Source of the DNA: Candidatus Poribacteria bacterium
GTDB taxonomy: Bacteria > Poribacteria > WGA-4E > PCPOR2b
Direction of reading: 5' to 3'
Assembly (NCBI GenBank): GCA_022822785.1
Contig: JAJEAL010000008.1
Coordinates: 1-64,000, forward strand
Length of the DNA stretch: 64,000 bases
Of the stretch, positions 8,133 to 17,208 are shown one piece after another; within the stretch, counting starts at the first letter, position 1; every line of letters begins with the position of its first letter. The notes beneath the pieces were generated by a model. The model ran no database searches. It saw only the letters and a list, made by a program, of their open reading frames with translations, and had not been told where the DNA came from. The position numbers were made by a program, and so were the translations under genes.

Positions 8133-10031
8133 TCAATTTTGTGGAGCGATTTGGGTGGATAATACGTCGATGAGTGCATCGAGATGGATGTGTCGGAAAA
8201 ACTCCGACAGTCGTTTCTGTCTTGGTTTGACTGGGAGCAAGATAAATTCTGAGCAGTGTTCTTGGACAGCTTCAAACACCTTGCGATAGGCTTGGCTTGT
8301 GGCGTATCCGACAATCAACGTATAGTGGTCGCGGTGCTGATCAAGATAGGCTTTGAACCGATTGGCGCCCAACTGTATCTGCGCGGTATTTCTCGGAGAT
8401 AGCTGGAAATCGTAGCGCACGACGGGATCTTCAGTTTCAAATTCTTCTGGTACTGGACCGTAGAGCCCGGAGAGCGTAATTTTGTGAATGACTTCTTGGT
8501 TCTTTCCGAAGGCATTTTGAAGTTTGGTACTGACGATTGTGTGTGTCCGTGAAAGCGAATACGGCTTTTTTCCGGCACAGGGAATTGTTAGCAGCACCCT
8601 TTTATCCGTCGGCGGTTTGTAATCTGTTGGGATCGAGAATGAATCGGGCGTATAGTCCAGTGAAATTGTCGGTTGTTCTTGCTGAAGGGATGAATCCGTC
8701 TCTTTTGCTGAAAAAAGTTCCAGTTGATCTGGGTTACGCTTGCTCCCCTGTCGGTTTTCGGGGGTGGAGCTGGCGATAACGGTTCTTGCTATCCGCTTGC
8801 CGAACGCTTTATCATGTTCTGTCAACCAGTCCACTGCATTCCGGATGCGTCGTCCACTCGCAGCGTGATGGACTAATTCTTCGAGTGCCGCATCGGCTTC
8901 AATAGCGTCCTTCATACGAGCAAGCAGCGCCGCTTCCAACTCAAAATTATGCAAGGCGATTGCCGCATAACATTCGCTCTTGTATTTTCCGGTCGATGTG
9001 CGTTTATAGCTTGCCTCCTCCATCAAGGTACGGTGCATCTCATCAAGGGACACCTCCCGACAGATACGGCAGGTGCAGGTCAGTTCGTCTAGTTCCATCA
9101 GTTTCCGTTTCGTTCGTGTCAATGGGTCCGCGTAGCTGAGACCGCGCGCTGCTTGAATATAGCTGGTACTGTCGAAGCTATCGACCCCCATATACGCCAG
9201 TATCGGTGTCAGCTCACCGGAGACGCCGAAGGCGTGGATAGGGGTGTGGTAACGTTCTGACTCTGGAATCCCTTTTTGCACGCCGCTAATCCGTTCGAGC
9301 ACTGCTGCATCCTGTTTCCCTCGCAGTGGCACCAAAGAGCCAACGGCAAGCCCAAATGAGGGGAGCACTCCCACAAGCCGGTCGAAAACCTGCTTGACAT
9401 AATTTTCAATATCCGATTGGGATTGACCGTGACAGCAGACATATAAGAAGGGTGGTTGTGCTTTGGCTGCAAGCAGTGTGGCTGCACGATAGGCGTTCTC
9501 CAAGCTGAGGTTCATCCGTTCTTCAGCTTCGGAGCGTTCTAGCCCCGGTGGCAGCGGATAGTCGAGGGATGCGATAATCTCGCCTCCAAAATCTTCCTGA
9601 AGCGCGAAAATATCATCGGCTTCGGTTTCCTTTTCGATTCCAAATTGCTTTAGGTCTAGCCCTGTTTTGTAGAGGAGCTTAAATCCGCCGGAGTCCAGAA
9701 ATAGTGGCGCATTATAGACTCCGTTTACCTCCTTATACCACTCACGCATTGTTTTTTGGCGCCACTTGGTTAAATGTTTTCCTTCAAACGGGAAGTCCAG
9801 AAAGTGCAGGACTTGGGATAACATCGGGACATCGTTCTTCATGAAATCCCGGAGCAGATATTTCCAGAGCCCTCCCCCACGTGGCGTGGAGCCGGTCATA
9901 AATGAAACCACCGGATACAGGCGTGGCGTTGATAGCGGTGATAGGACTTCACCATTTCGCTGCAAATGCAGTTCACCAATTCTGCCGTTTTTTCTTTGAA
10001 CGGTTGTATGGTAGGTTGGGATTGTGGTCAT
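8133..10031 (-). CDS. TGT-like transglycosylase fused to an ArcS-signature domain (DpdA/TgtA-like)
   Basis: 632-residue protein of the tRNA-guanine transglycosylase superfamily, enzymes that swap guanine for a 7-deazaguanine base. Residues 1-400 show the TGT barrel: general-acid D113 in FLDSGGFK, DYPLPPG near 157, FGVSGE near 268, and the nucleophile-position D287 in DSFDSTSY followed by AARG. Zinc ligands C319, C321, C324 and H361 (CTCRIC, then LHNFELEA) are present. Residues about 475-600 form a second domain with PCAGKKPYSLSRTH (484-497), which fits the archaeosine synthase pattern PC-x3-KPY-x2-S-x2-H. Start 10031 is chosen because the longer frame to 10124 runs through a repeat. It may modify DNA (DpdA-like) or tRNA. 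No other deazaguanine genes are nearby. Confidence 0.8.
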   Translation of the reverse strand: MTTIPTYHTTVQRKNGRIGELHLQRNGEVLSPLSTPRLYPVVSFMTGSTPRGGGLWKYLLRDFMKNDVPMLSQVLHFLDFPFEGKHLTKWRQKTMREWYKEVNGVYNAPLFLDSGGFKLLYKTGLDLKQFGIEKETEADDIFALQEDFGGEIIASLDYPLPPGLERSEAEERMNLSLENAYRAATLLAAKAQPPFLYVCCHGQSQSDIENYVKQVFDRLVGVLPSFGLAVGSLVPLRGKQDAAVLERISGVQKGIPESERYHTPIHAFGVSGELTPILAYMGVDSFDSTSYIQAARGLSYADPLTRTKRKLMELDELTCTCRICREVSLDEMHRTLMEEASYKRTSTGKYKSECYAAIALHNFELEAALLARMKDAIEADAALEELVHHAASGRRIRNAVDWLTEHDKAFGKRIARTVIASSTPENRQGSKRNPDQLELFSAKETDSSLQQEQPTISLDYTPDSFSIPTDYKPPTDKRVLLTIPCAGKKPYSLSRTHTIVSTKLQNAFGKNQEVIHKITLSGLYGPVPEEFETEDPVVRYDFQLSPRNTAQIQLGANRFKAYLDQHRDHYTLIVGYATSQAYRKVFEAVQEHCSEFILLPVKPRQKRLSEFFRHIHLDALIDVLSTQIAPQN

Positions 10032-10079
10032 AGTGGGATGCTTTTCCGAGCTTGTTTGGTTAAAACGAATTGAAAACAG

Positions 10080-10265
10080 ATAGAAGTTACGCGGTTGAAC
10101 GTCAAAGTCCTGTAGTTTGGCCATTCATCACTGCATGATACCATTCTCAACGCGCGATAAATCGGGCAATTGCAGTTAGAGGGTAGGTTGATAGTCAGGT
10201 GATTTATCGCCCATTTGGACAAACAATGAATTGCACCACTACAAACTCAAGTGTATAATTCCTAT
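10080..10265. repeat. MITE-like repeat, TTACGC family (family C)
   Basis: Starts with TAGAAGTTACGCGGTTGAAC and ends near CACTACAAACTCAAGTGTAT, an inverted, diverged copy of the same end. The interior has GGGCGATAAAT-type and AATGAATTG modules seen at 18.3, 26.1, 31.0 and 58.4 kb. It covers the upstream region of the transglycosylase gene and probably carries or displaces its promoter. Confidence 0.75.
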
Positions 10266-10267
10266 TT

Positions 10268-10407
10268 ATGGTGAATTCTATAATTACTTGTATATCTTCG
10301 ATACACAGCCACCCCCCTAAATCCCCCGCAAGCGGGGGACTTTGGAAACTTCGCTAGGGTCGGAGTTATTGGTAATGTTTACTTATTTCTCTAATTCACC
10401 ATACTTA
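10268..10407. repeat. TA-flanked MITE (family B) with CCCCTAAATCCCCC cargo
   Basis: Begins TATGGTGAATTCTATAATTA and ends TCTCTAATTCACCATA. The ends form an inverted repeat of about 25 bases flanked by TA, as in IS630/mariner-derived MITEs. The cargo is a palindrome of the CCCCCTAAATCCCCC...GCGGGGGACTT type. The right end supplies the last three codons and stop of the neighbouring minus-strand gene. Confidence 0.78.
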
Positions 10408-10762
10408 AGATTTCTGACAAAGGGACTAGTACCAATTCAGCTGTCTGCCCATCTCCACCACGTTTGGTCCCATTCAGTTTTTTATATTCATTCACTATTT
10501 TTTTTAATCTCTCTGTCTGTATGAAGATAATAACCTCATCGTTGTATTCATCGCCTGACAATACAAAAGCCCACCAGTCAGCGGTGGTTGCCATTAAGCC
10601 ACTTGGTTCATCTTTATAAGATATTTCTACTGCTATGTTTCCTGTCTGCGAAACTAGTCGATCTCGTTTGACCTCAATGGTAAAAGGAGAAGATGAAAGT
10701 AAACTTCTAACCAGCTCTTCTCCAGCTTTGCCAAATTCCAAATCATGTGTAAAGTTAACCAT
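10391..10762 (-). CDS. Small PD-(D/E)XK nuclease-like protein
   Basis: 123-residue protein of unknown role. The pattern GKAGEELVRSLL, then FTIEVKRDRL, then TGNIAVEISY with PSGLMATTADWWAF resembles small phage-associated PD-(D/E)XK nucleases: an N-terminal Glu helix, a D/E-V-K strand and a downstream strand with acidic residues. This is pattern recognition, not a search result. A good ribosome site (AAAGGGG) precedes the ATG. The C-terminal Met-Val-Asn and stop lie in a MITE end, so the native C-terminus may have been replaced. It is separated from its neighbours by repeats. An immunity or DNA-repair role is possible. Confidence 0.55.
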   Translation of the reverse strand: MVNFTHDLEFGKAGEELVRSLLSSSPFTIEVKRDRLVSQTGNIAVEISYKDEPSGLMATTADWWAFVLSGDEYNDEVIIFIQTERLKKIVNEYKKLNGTKRGGDGQTAELVLVPLSEILSMVN

Positions 10763-11041
10763 TATAATCCCCTTTCATTATCTAAATATGGACGGTGGAT
10801 TTGCTCACTTGGGTGAATGGACCTAAACTGAACAAATCACCGTTAAACCCCCTCGGGGCACAGGTTTCCTAACCTGCGATCGGAGTCGGCTAACCAATCC
10901 TGATGTCATCAAGGGCAAATACCATTCCACGATTGGTTTGTAATTGTCAAATAGCAATTTGATAGAAGTTCCGTGGATATTCAACTAGTAGCTTAGGTTA
11001 AAATTCACCAGTTTGCGGTTCCTCGATTCTTTGAGGTTTTC
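10763..11041. other. Intergenic gap
   Basis: 279 bases between the nuclease-like gene and the end of the D-aminoacylase gene. I see a CCCCTCGGGGC hairpin near 10850 and no coding frame or recognised repeat family. Confidence 0.5.
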
Positions 11042-12637
11042 CTACCGTCGTCGCAGGGCCTGTCCGTTACGCACACCGGTCAGCTGTCCATCTTTCAGCG
11101 CGACTTTTCCATTGACGATGACGTGGTGCATACCGACGGCGGTTTGGTTCGGTTCAAAGGTGGTGCCCTGATCCGCGAAGGTCTTTGGATCGAAGATTGC
11201 GACATCCGCCCACGCTCCCTTGCGGAGGACACCTCGGTCGGTTACACCGAGTCGGTTGGCTGGTAGCGATGTGATACGGCGGATAGCCTCTTGTGGACTG
11301 AGCGTTTTTTTCTCACGGACAAAGTGCCGGTAGAACCAGGACGCCCATGTATATGCGCCGTGGAATGATGTCTCCGCTAACGGGCCGTCGGTCGCCAGCG
11401 CGGTAGCGTCGGAACCGACCATGCAGCTGGGGTGCTCAAAGGCGATACGAATATCCTCCTCCCGATAGGTGAACGCGAGAATCATTAGACTGTGGAGGTC
11501 GTCGATCTCAGCGAGCAGGAGGTCGTAGATAGCGTCGAACGGGTGAACACCGGTCAATTCGCTGATTTCGGCGATGCTCTTTCGGGCAAATTCGGGGCAC
11601 GCTTTACTATCAAAGAGGACGATATTGTTCCAATCCCCCCGCGCCAAGGCGGTGATGATGCTCGGATAGGTTTTCAACTCTCGGCGGGTGGCAGCCGATT
11701 GTAATCGCGCAGCAATGGCGGCTTTGTTCCCTTCTAGCGCCCACGGCGGCAAGGCAGCGCTCAGATTGGTAGTTCCGAACAGCCTTGTGTGCATATCGAA
11801 ACCGACATCTAACCCACTATCCTGTGCTTCGTCTACCTGTCTAATCGCGTCCTCGATTACCCATCGTCCATCCTCGGCAAGTCGTGTAACAACGGAGATG
11901 TGGGAGATTTGTAGCGGCAGGTTTGATGCGGCGCCGGTCCGGATTGCCTCCGCGATGGTCTCCTGTGCTTCCCCGTCCCGGTTACGGGTATGGGTGGCAT
12001 AGAATCCGCCGGCATCGGCTGCGACTCGACAGAGTTCGACAATCTCCGCTTCCGTACAGTCCCGCTCGGGACCATATTCGAGACCGGTAGAGAAACCGAA
12101 TGCCCCTTCGTCTAGGCACTGTGCCAGCACGGTTTTCATTTTCCTAAGTTCATCCGGCGTTGAGGGGCGGTCTACCAGTCCGGCGACGGCGAGGCGTAGG
12201 TTGCCGTTGGGGACGAGGGATGCCACGTTGACCGATGGCTTTTCCGATTCGAGCGTGTCGAGGTATTCAGCCATTGTGCGCCAACCGATCTCGTATCCCT
12301 CTTGGTGTCCGTAGATGTTCATCTTTGCCAATTCGGGGTCGCCGATAGGGGCGCATCCGTGACCGCAGTTCCCAACAACCTCGAGGGTCACGCCTTGGGC
12401 GATTGCGCTCATCGCTCGTGGATCGAGGATTATGGTGAAATCGGAATGGCTGTGGATATCGATGAAGCCGGGTGTGACAAAGAGACCGTGGGCATCTAAG
12501 CAGGGTACATCCTCCCGTTTCTCGATCGTCCCAACCTCGAGGATTTTGCTGTCTTTGATGGCGATGTCCCCGCAAAAAGGTGGGGCGCCTGTGCCATCAA
12601 TAACGGTTCCATTGTGAATTAGGAGATCGGGTTGCAT
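11042..12637 (-). CDS. N-acyl-D-amino-acid deacylase (D-aminoacylase)
   Basis: Amidohydrolase-superfamily enzyme of 531 residues that releases D-amino acids from N-acyl forms. Near the N-terminus are DLLIHNGTVIDGTGAPPF and the metal-binding FIDIHSHSDFTIILDPRA (about residue 60). GNCGHGCAPIG and GLEYGPERDCTEAEI are family hallmarks, with further metal or substrate positions in ATHTRNRD and VGSDATALATDG. The C-terminus VAIFDPKTFADQGTTFEP matches the family. It begins 11 bases after the dehydrogenase stop, and its AGGA ribosome site overlaps that stop, so the two genes form an operon. An alternative is a related dihydropyrimidinase-like hydrolase. Confidence 0.93.
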   Translation of the reverse strand: MQPDLLIHNGTVIDGTGAPPFCGDIAIKDSKILEVGTIEKREDVPCLDAHGLFVTPGFIDIHSHSDFTIILDPRAMSAIAQGVTLEVVGNCGHGCAPIGDPELAKMNIYGHQEGYEIGWRTMAEYLDTLESEKPSVNVASLVPNGNLRLAVAGLVDRPSTPDELRKMKTVLAQCLDEGAFGFSTGLEYGPERDCTEAEIVELCRVAADAGGFYATHTRNRDGEAQETIAEAIRTGAASNLPLQISHISVVTRLAEDGRWVIEDAIRQVDEAQDSGLDVGFDMHTRLFGTTNLSAALPPWALEGNKAAIAARLQSAATRRELKTYPSIITALARGDWNNIVLFDSKACPEFARKSIAEISELTGVHPFDAIYDLLLAEIDDLHSLMILAFTYREEDIRIAFEHPSCMVGSDATALATDGPLAETSFHGAYTWASWFYRHFVREKKTLSPQEAIRRITSLPANRLGVTDRGVLRKGAWADVAIFDPKTFADQGTTFEPNQTAVGMHHVIVNGKVALKDGQLTGVRNGQALRRR

Positions 12638-12648
12638 CCGTGTGTTCC

Positions 12649-13407
12649 TTATCTCGCGGTCCAGCCCAGATCTATCGCCCAGTCCACGCCGGTGATTGCA
12701 CCGGCTGCGTCCGAGCAGAGGTAGACAACAAGGGCAGCGACCTCCTCTGGCGTGATGAGTCGCTTAACAGCAGCAGGTTCTAGCATGACCTTCTCGACGA
12801 CCGCTTCTATCGAAATCCCGCGGGTCCGCGCTTGGTCAGCGATTTGGCTCTCAACCAGAGGGGTGCGGACATAGGCTGGGCAGACAGCGTTGACGGTGAT
12901 ACCGTGTTCGCCGCCTTCTAGCGCTGCTGTACGTGTGAAACCGATGAGCCCGTGTTTGGCTGTTATGTAGGCACTCTTAAAAGGCGAAGCGACGCGCCCG
13001 TGAATGGAAGACATATTGACGATACGTCCCCATCCGCGGGCTTTCATGGTCCGCCAGACATATTTGGTCAGCAAGAAGGGCGCGGTGAGCATCACGTGCA
13101 ACATTTCGTCCCACATGTCTTCGGGAAAGGCCTCAATGGGATCGATATGCTGGAACCCTGCGTTATTGATTAGAATGTGCAGTGCACCGTAGTGAGCGAG
13201 TGTCTCGTCCACAAGGCGTTTGCAGTCCGTACGTTGGGACAGATCGGTTTTGACGAAATGAGCACCGATTATGTCAGCGAGCTCTTTTCCTGCCGCCGCA
13301 TTCAGATCGGCAATGACCACCTGATCTCCGCTGTCCGCAAGTGCTTCAGCGATGGCTTTGCCGATGCCGCTCGCCCCTCCGGTGACAATGGCAACCCTTT
13401 CGCTCAT
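12649..13407 (-). CDS. 3-hydroxybutyrate dehydrogenase-like SDR
   Basis: Short-chain dehydrogenase of 252 residues that should interconvert D-3-hydroxybutyrate and acetoacetate with NAD. The cofactor motif is [16 protein letters not shown] (residues 8-23), then NNAGFQH near 88. The catalytic set is MSSIHG, YITAKHG with Tyr and Lys, and [13 protein letters not shown]. The C-terminal run [19 protein letters not shown] and the ending GWTAR are characteristic of the HBDH branch. A GAGGTGAG ribosome site precedes the ATG. It is the first gene of a two-gene unit with the D-aminoacylase. Substrate choice is inferred from family similarity only. Confidence 0.88.
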   Translation of the reverse strand: MSERVAIVTGGASGIGKAIAEALADSGDQVVIADLNAAAGKELADIIGAHFVKTDLSQRTDCKRLVDETLAHYGALHILINNAGFQHIDPIEAFPEDMWDEMLHVMLTAPFLLTKYVWRTMKARGWGRIVNMSSIHGRVASPFKSAYITAKHGLIGFTRTAALEGGEHGITVNAVCPAYVRTPLVESQIADQARTRGISIEAVVEKVMLEPAAVKRLITPEEVAALVVYLCSDAAGAITGVDWAIDLGWTAR

Positions 13408-13495
13408 TTTCTCTCACCTCGCTATTGTTGGTTGGCTGTATTACGTTGGCGCAAACTGTCGTCTTTTGTTCCGCTCCCCATCCGAATCTGCATTT

Positions 13496-13800
13496 ACAGC
13501 GCGTGAAACGTGAAACGTAAAACGTGAAAACTATTGTTTCGCTAATGAACGAGTGAGCTGATGAACTATGGTAGATTTTAGAATTATGGTGGATTTTAGA
13601 ATTACTTGGACATTGTGCCCTGTAATTTCGTGGGCACCCACAAGGGGTGCCCCTACAAGCTGCCTACATATTTTGGTAGTTCACCATAATTAGACACTAT
13701 CAATCGGCGCAGTTGAAAACAGCGCCTACCAAACACGGAGAACGAAAGGAGCTATTTATTTTTATGATTCACTATAAAAAGGAACTTTCCAATGCCGGAT
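13496..13800. repeat. Intergenic repeats: AACGTGAAA tandem and two family B MITEs
   Basis: The gap 13408-13802 has no gene. It holds a short tandem of ACGTGAAAC near 13500-13530. A TA-flanked MITE at about 13567-13692 carries a GGGCACCCACAAGGGGTGCC palindrome. A second partial MITE to about 13777 carries the GGCGCAGTTGAAAACAGCGC cargo and ends in TTTTTATGATTCACTATA. The two MITEs abut, and the left end of the first is duplicated. Confidence 0.75.
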
Positions 13801-13802
13801 TG

Positions 13803-15308
13803 TTAGCTGCCAAGCGGCGTGCTCGTCGATGTCGTACTGTTAGGTTTGTGCCACAACATATCAGACCGTTGTCGAATTTCGTGCCAAGGGCCGGTGATCG
13901 CTAACGTAATCCCAGGACTCTGAATATTCACAAAGAGGGTCGTGCCATCTGGTGAGAACGTTGCGCCGGCGAGTTCTGAGAGATTGCCAGCGTTTCGAGC
14001 AAACCGGTAGAGATTTCCTTCGGGTGTTACACCAATTAGGAATTCTTCGTTTGGGCCATCTTCACAAATGATTAAATCCCCCCACGGTGCGACTGTCAAG
14101 TTATCAGCATTTTCCATGAGATTGGTATCGTTTGGTTCAATAAAGAGTTGAAGCGTACCGGGGTGTTGCTCCTCACGGCTTGTGCCTTCATAAGGACTTG
14201 GCACATATTTCCAGATTTGTCCTTTGCGTTTTATACCACCATTTGTGCAGGCGATATAGAATTCTCCCTTGTCGGAGTCCTTACCGTACCATATCCCTTC
14301 GCCTCGAGCAAACGTCGCTGCTCCTTTATCTTCAGTTCCTTGTTTGCGGAGGTCATCATCCGGTGATTCCACATTCTCAATATCGACCCATTCAACGGCA
14401 AGTGATTCTCCTACAAGCACCGGGTTATATGACCATCGGAGTACCTTTTGCGCCCAGTTACGCCAGTTTCGGGTGTCTGCCCCCGTGAGGTCTCTAATTT
14501 TCAATGCCTGAAGTTTACCACCTGCTGCGAGCTCCCCCGTTTTCTCAGGGATAAAGCGATAGATTAACCCATCCGATCTGTCCTCGGTTTGATAGACAAT
14601 CCCACTTTTGGGATCGACAGCGACCGCTTCATGATTGAATCGCCCCATCGCCTTCAGGGGGATTGGGTCAGCTAGTTTTATGTCAGCAGAGACCGGCACC
14701 TCAAAATTGTAGCCGTGGTTCATCTGATACGTTTCCTCTGCTTTTTGGATGGTTTCTTCACAAGTAATCCATGTATTCCAAGGCGTAAGTCCGCCGGCAC
14801 AATTCCGGATTGTTCCCGTCAGACTTAAGAAATGTTTCTCCAATGTCTGGGTTTGCGTGTTATAGACGAGCGTGGTCGTCCCCCCGAGGCACGGCAGCTC
14901 GCCGGATCCGGCATCGTAGAATTTGTCAACGGCAGAGCGTTCAATCTTTTCATTGTTCCATCCAAAGGGACCAGCGGTTTTGGCGGTAGCGGTCAATTCG
15001 TGATTTCGGACGAGGATAGTTTTGCCCTCAGGTCCCGGAAATGCTGCCATGCCATCATGCGCGCCCGGCACCCAAAGGCCATCGTCCATCTGTTCACCTG
15101 CTCTTGAAAAAGCGTGTGCGGTAAATCCTTCGGGTAGGTCAAGGAGTCGGTTTGCCCCCGGCGCGAACTGGAACGGGTCAGGTCTAAAGCCCGGCACCTT
15201 CTGAATCAATGCCCGGCTACATCCCAAAAATCCGAGACTGACAGCTGCAGACACAGTTCCGATCACACCAGTACGTAGAAACTGCCGTCGAGATAATCTG
15301 TTTTTCAT
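13803..15308 (-). CDS. PhoX-like (DUF839) phosphatase, Tat-exported
   Basis: 501-residue secreted protein. The N-terminus NRLSRRQFLRTGVIGTVSAA is a twin-arginine signal with hydrophobic core and a Cys at residue 30 (GFLGCSRAL) that may be lipidated. The mature part shows DUF839/PhoX features: PEGFTAHAFS, DGMAAFPG, LVRNHE near residue 100, CAGGLTPWNTWITCEE near 170, GRFNHEAVAVDP, YQTEDRSDGLIYRF and ENADNLTVAPWGDLIICED. PhoX enzymes are calcium/iron alkaline phosphatases; related proteins may have other substrates. AAGGAAC precedes the ATG. Convergent or parallel partners are separated by repeats, so it is probably monocistronic. Confidence 0.88.
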   Translation of the reverse strand: MKNRLSRRQFLRTGVIGTVSAAVSLGFLGCSRALIQKVPGFRPDPFQFAPGANRLLDLPEGFTAHAFSRAGEQMDDGLWVPGAHDGMAAFPGPEGKTILVRNHELTATAKTAGPFGWNNEKIERSAVDKFYDAGSGELPCLGGTTTLVYNTQTQTLEKHFLSLTGTIRNCAGGLTPWNTWITCEETIQKAEETYQMNHGYNFEVPVSADIKLADPIPLKAMGRFNHEAVAVDPKSGIVYQTEDRSDGLIYRFIPEKTGELAAGGKLQALKIRDLTGADTRNWRNWAQKVLRWSYNPVLVGESLAVEWVDIENVESPDDDLRKQGTEDKGAATFARGEGIWYGKDSDKGEFYIACTNGGIKRKGQIWKYVPSPYEGTSREEQHPGTLQLFIEPNDTNLMENADNLTVAPWGDLIICEDGPNEEFLIGVTPEGNLYRFARNAGNLSELAGATFSPDGTTLFVNIQSPGITLAITGPWHEIRQRSDMLWHKPNSTTSTSTPLGS

Positions 15309-15483
15309 AAAGTTCCTTCATTTCGTTACAGTTGAGCGTGTAAATATTTTGTCAACAGTTTGGGCGGGGCGTTACTGGAAAGTTTCGTGGTCTGAATCGC
15401 GGATTATCGCAGATGACGGATTTCGCGGTTTCTTGTATTTCTATGTATCAAAGGTGTCGGGTTTCCTTGTCGCTCAACCTAAT

Positions 15484-17208
15484 CTACGGCGTTTTTTCTG
15501 TGCGTAGCGTCGTGGTAGCGGCTTCGTCCACCTTTAGGGTGGTTTTGTCGAGGATCACACCATACGCCTCCCGCGCGGCTTCAAGCGACACTTTGCCGTT
15601 CTTGACATCACGCGCTACATCAGCGGGTGAGCGGAGCAGCGGATCACCCCATCCACCGCCGCCGGCTTGGCGATGATAGATTCGCTCTTCTGCTTTCATT
15701 GAGGTGGATATCATGGTCTGCAGCACCTCTTCGTCCCCATCGGTGTGATGGAGCAGATTGATTGAGCCCCTGCCCGGCTTGCCGCCGTAGAGGCCGTAGG
15801 GGAGATGATCTCTGCGATCAGACCGGATAGCGAGATGTGCTTCTCCGGCAAGCAGTCTCCACTCACGTTCAAGCCCGAGCCCACCGCGGAATTTGCCCGC
15901 GCCGCCGCTATCGGTCACGTATCCGTAACGTTCGATATGCACAGGGTATTCACATTCCGCCTGCTCAATCGGGATATTACTGGCAACGTTGGCGGGGTTA
16001 CAGAGTCCGTCGTTTCCGTCACGGTCAGGACGTGCGCCCCACGTTCCCGACATCAGCTCATAGTAGACATACGGCGTCCGATCTTCGCGCTGCCCCCCGA
16101 TGATTACTAGGGAATTGCCCCCTTCGCCGGCGGCTAGCACTCGATCTGGCAGCAGCCCGGCTAATGCCCCGAAGACGGTGTCTGCGAGTCGGAACCCGGT
16201 GATGCCGCGCATGGAGGATGCCGCTGGCATGACCCCGTGCACTACTGTCCCCTCTGGGGCGATGATTTTCAGCGGTTTGAACATCCCCGCCGTGTTCGGA
16301 ATATCCTCACGCATGACTGAGCGGACGCACAAGGCGACCACCGAAGCAGTAAAAGAGAGGGTATTGTTGATGGCGCCGCGGACCTGTGGGTTTGTGCCGG
16401 TAAAATCGGCGGTAAGGGTATCCTCTTGTACGGTCATGGTCACCGTCAAGCAGACAGGTGGTCCCCCTACGCCGTCGCTGTCCATGTAGTCTGTGAAGGT
16501 GTAACTGTCATTGGGCCAGGAAGCGATTTCTGCACGGACAAGCCGCTCGGTATAATCGATAAGTGCGTTCGCACAGTTGGTAAAGGTCTCTAGTCCGTAA
16601 CGTTGGATCAGTGTGTGGATTGCCCGCTCGCCGATATGACAGGCTGCCAGCTGCGCTCGTAGGTCCCCAATAGCCATCTGTGGTACCCGGACATTCGCAC
16701 GGAGCAGCGTGAAGATTGCTTCATCGGGTTCGCCGGCGTGATACAATTTTAGCCACGGGATGCGGAACCCTTCTTGGAAGATTTCGGTGTTATCACAGGC
16801 GGAGCTGCCGGGCAGGCGTCCACCCAAGTCTAAGTGATGGGCGGTGCTGACGGCGAATCCGACCCGTTCATCCTCCCAGAAGATGGGCTTAACGATGAAG
16901 ATATCTGGGATGTGCATCCCGCCATCAAAGGGGTCGTTGAGGATAAACACATCGCCGGGCTGCATGTCGTCGCCGAATTTTTTAAACAACGTCTCCATCG
17001 CAAAAGGGACGGAACCGAGATGGAGGGGGATGGTGATGCCTTGTGCGATCATTTCGCCATCAGCGTTACAGAGGGATGTGGAGTAGTCGAGACAGTCCCG
17101 GACGATGGTTGAATAGGCGGTTCGGTACAGTGCCATTGCCATTTCGTCGGCAGCCGACGCCAAGGCATTCTGCATAATCTCGCGCGTAATGGGGTCAATT
17201 TGAGTCAT
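15484..17208 (-). CDS. hyuB: Hydantoinase B/oxoprolinase-family subunit
   Basis: 574 residues, the usual length for the HyuB subunit of N-methylhydantoinase/acetone-carboxylase-like ATP-dependent hydrolases. Characteristic segments are ITREIMQNALASAADEMA at the N-terminus, NDPFDGGMHIPDIF near residue 93, STAHHLDLGGRLPGS, FTGTNPQVRGAINNT near 270 and the C-terminal GGGGWGDPLLRSP. Start ATG has GGAG upstream. The A subunit, normally beside it, is absent here; the upstream 500 bases hold only repeats. It may therefore pair with a distant HyuA or be an orphan. Bases about 15393-15432, downstream, match a repeat also seen at 56.5 kb. Confidence 0.9.
   Translation of the reverse strand: MTQIDPITREIMQNALASAADEMAMALYRTAYSTIVRDCLDYSTSLCNADGEMIAQGITIPLHLGSVPFAMETLFKKFGDDMQPGDVFILNDPFDGGMHIPDIFIVKPIFWEDERVGFAVSTAHHLDLGGRLPGSSACDNTEIFQEGFRIPWLKLYHAGEPDEAIFTLLRANVRVPQMAIGDLRAQLAACHIGERAIHTLIQRYGLETFTNCANALIDYTERLVRAEIASWPNDSYTFTDYMDSDGVGGPPVCLTVTMTVQEDTLTADFTGTNPQVRGAINNTLSFTASVVALCVRSVMREDIPNTAGMFKPLKIIAPEGTVVHGVMPAASSMRGITGFRLADTVFGALAGLLPDRVLAAGEGGNSLVIIGGQREDRTPYVYYELMSGTWGARPDRDGNDGLCNPANVASNIPIEQAECEYPVHIERYGYVTDSGGAGKFRGGLGLEREWRLLAGEAHLAIRSDRRDHLPYGLYGGKPGRGSINLLHHTDGDEEVLQTMISTSMKAEERIYHRQAGGGGWGDPLLRSPADVARDVKNGKVSLEAAREAYGVILDKTTLKVDEAATTTLRTEKTP

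Noticed and set aside
10032-10124. 31-codon N-terminal extension of the transglycosylase-like gene
   Set aside because: Coded by a family C repeat; the internal ATG at 10031 begins the conserved part.
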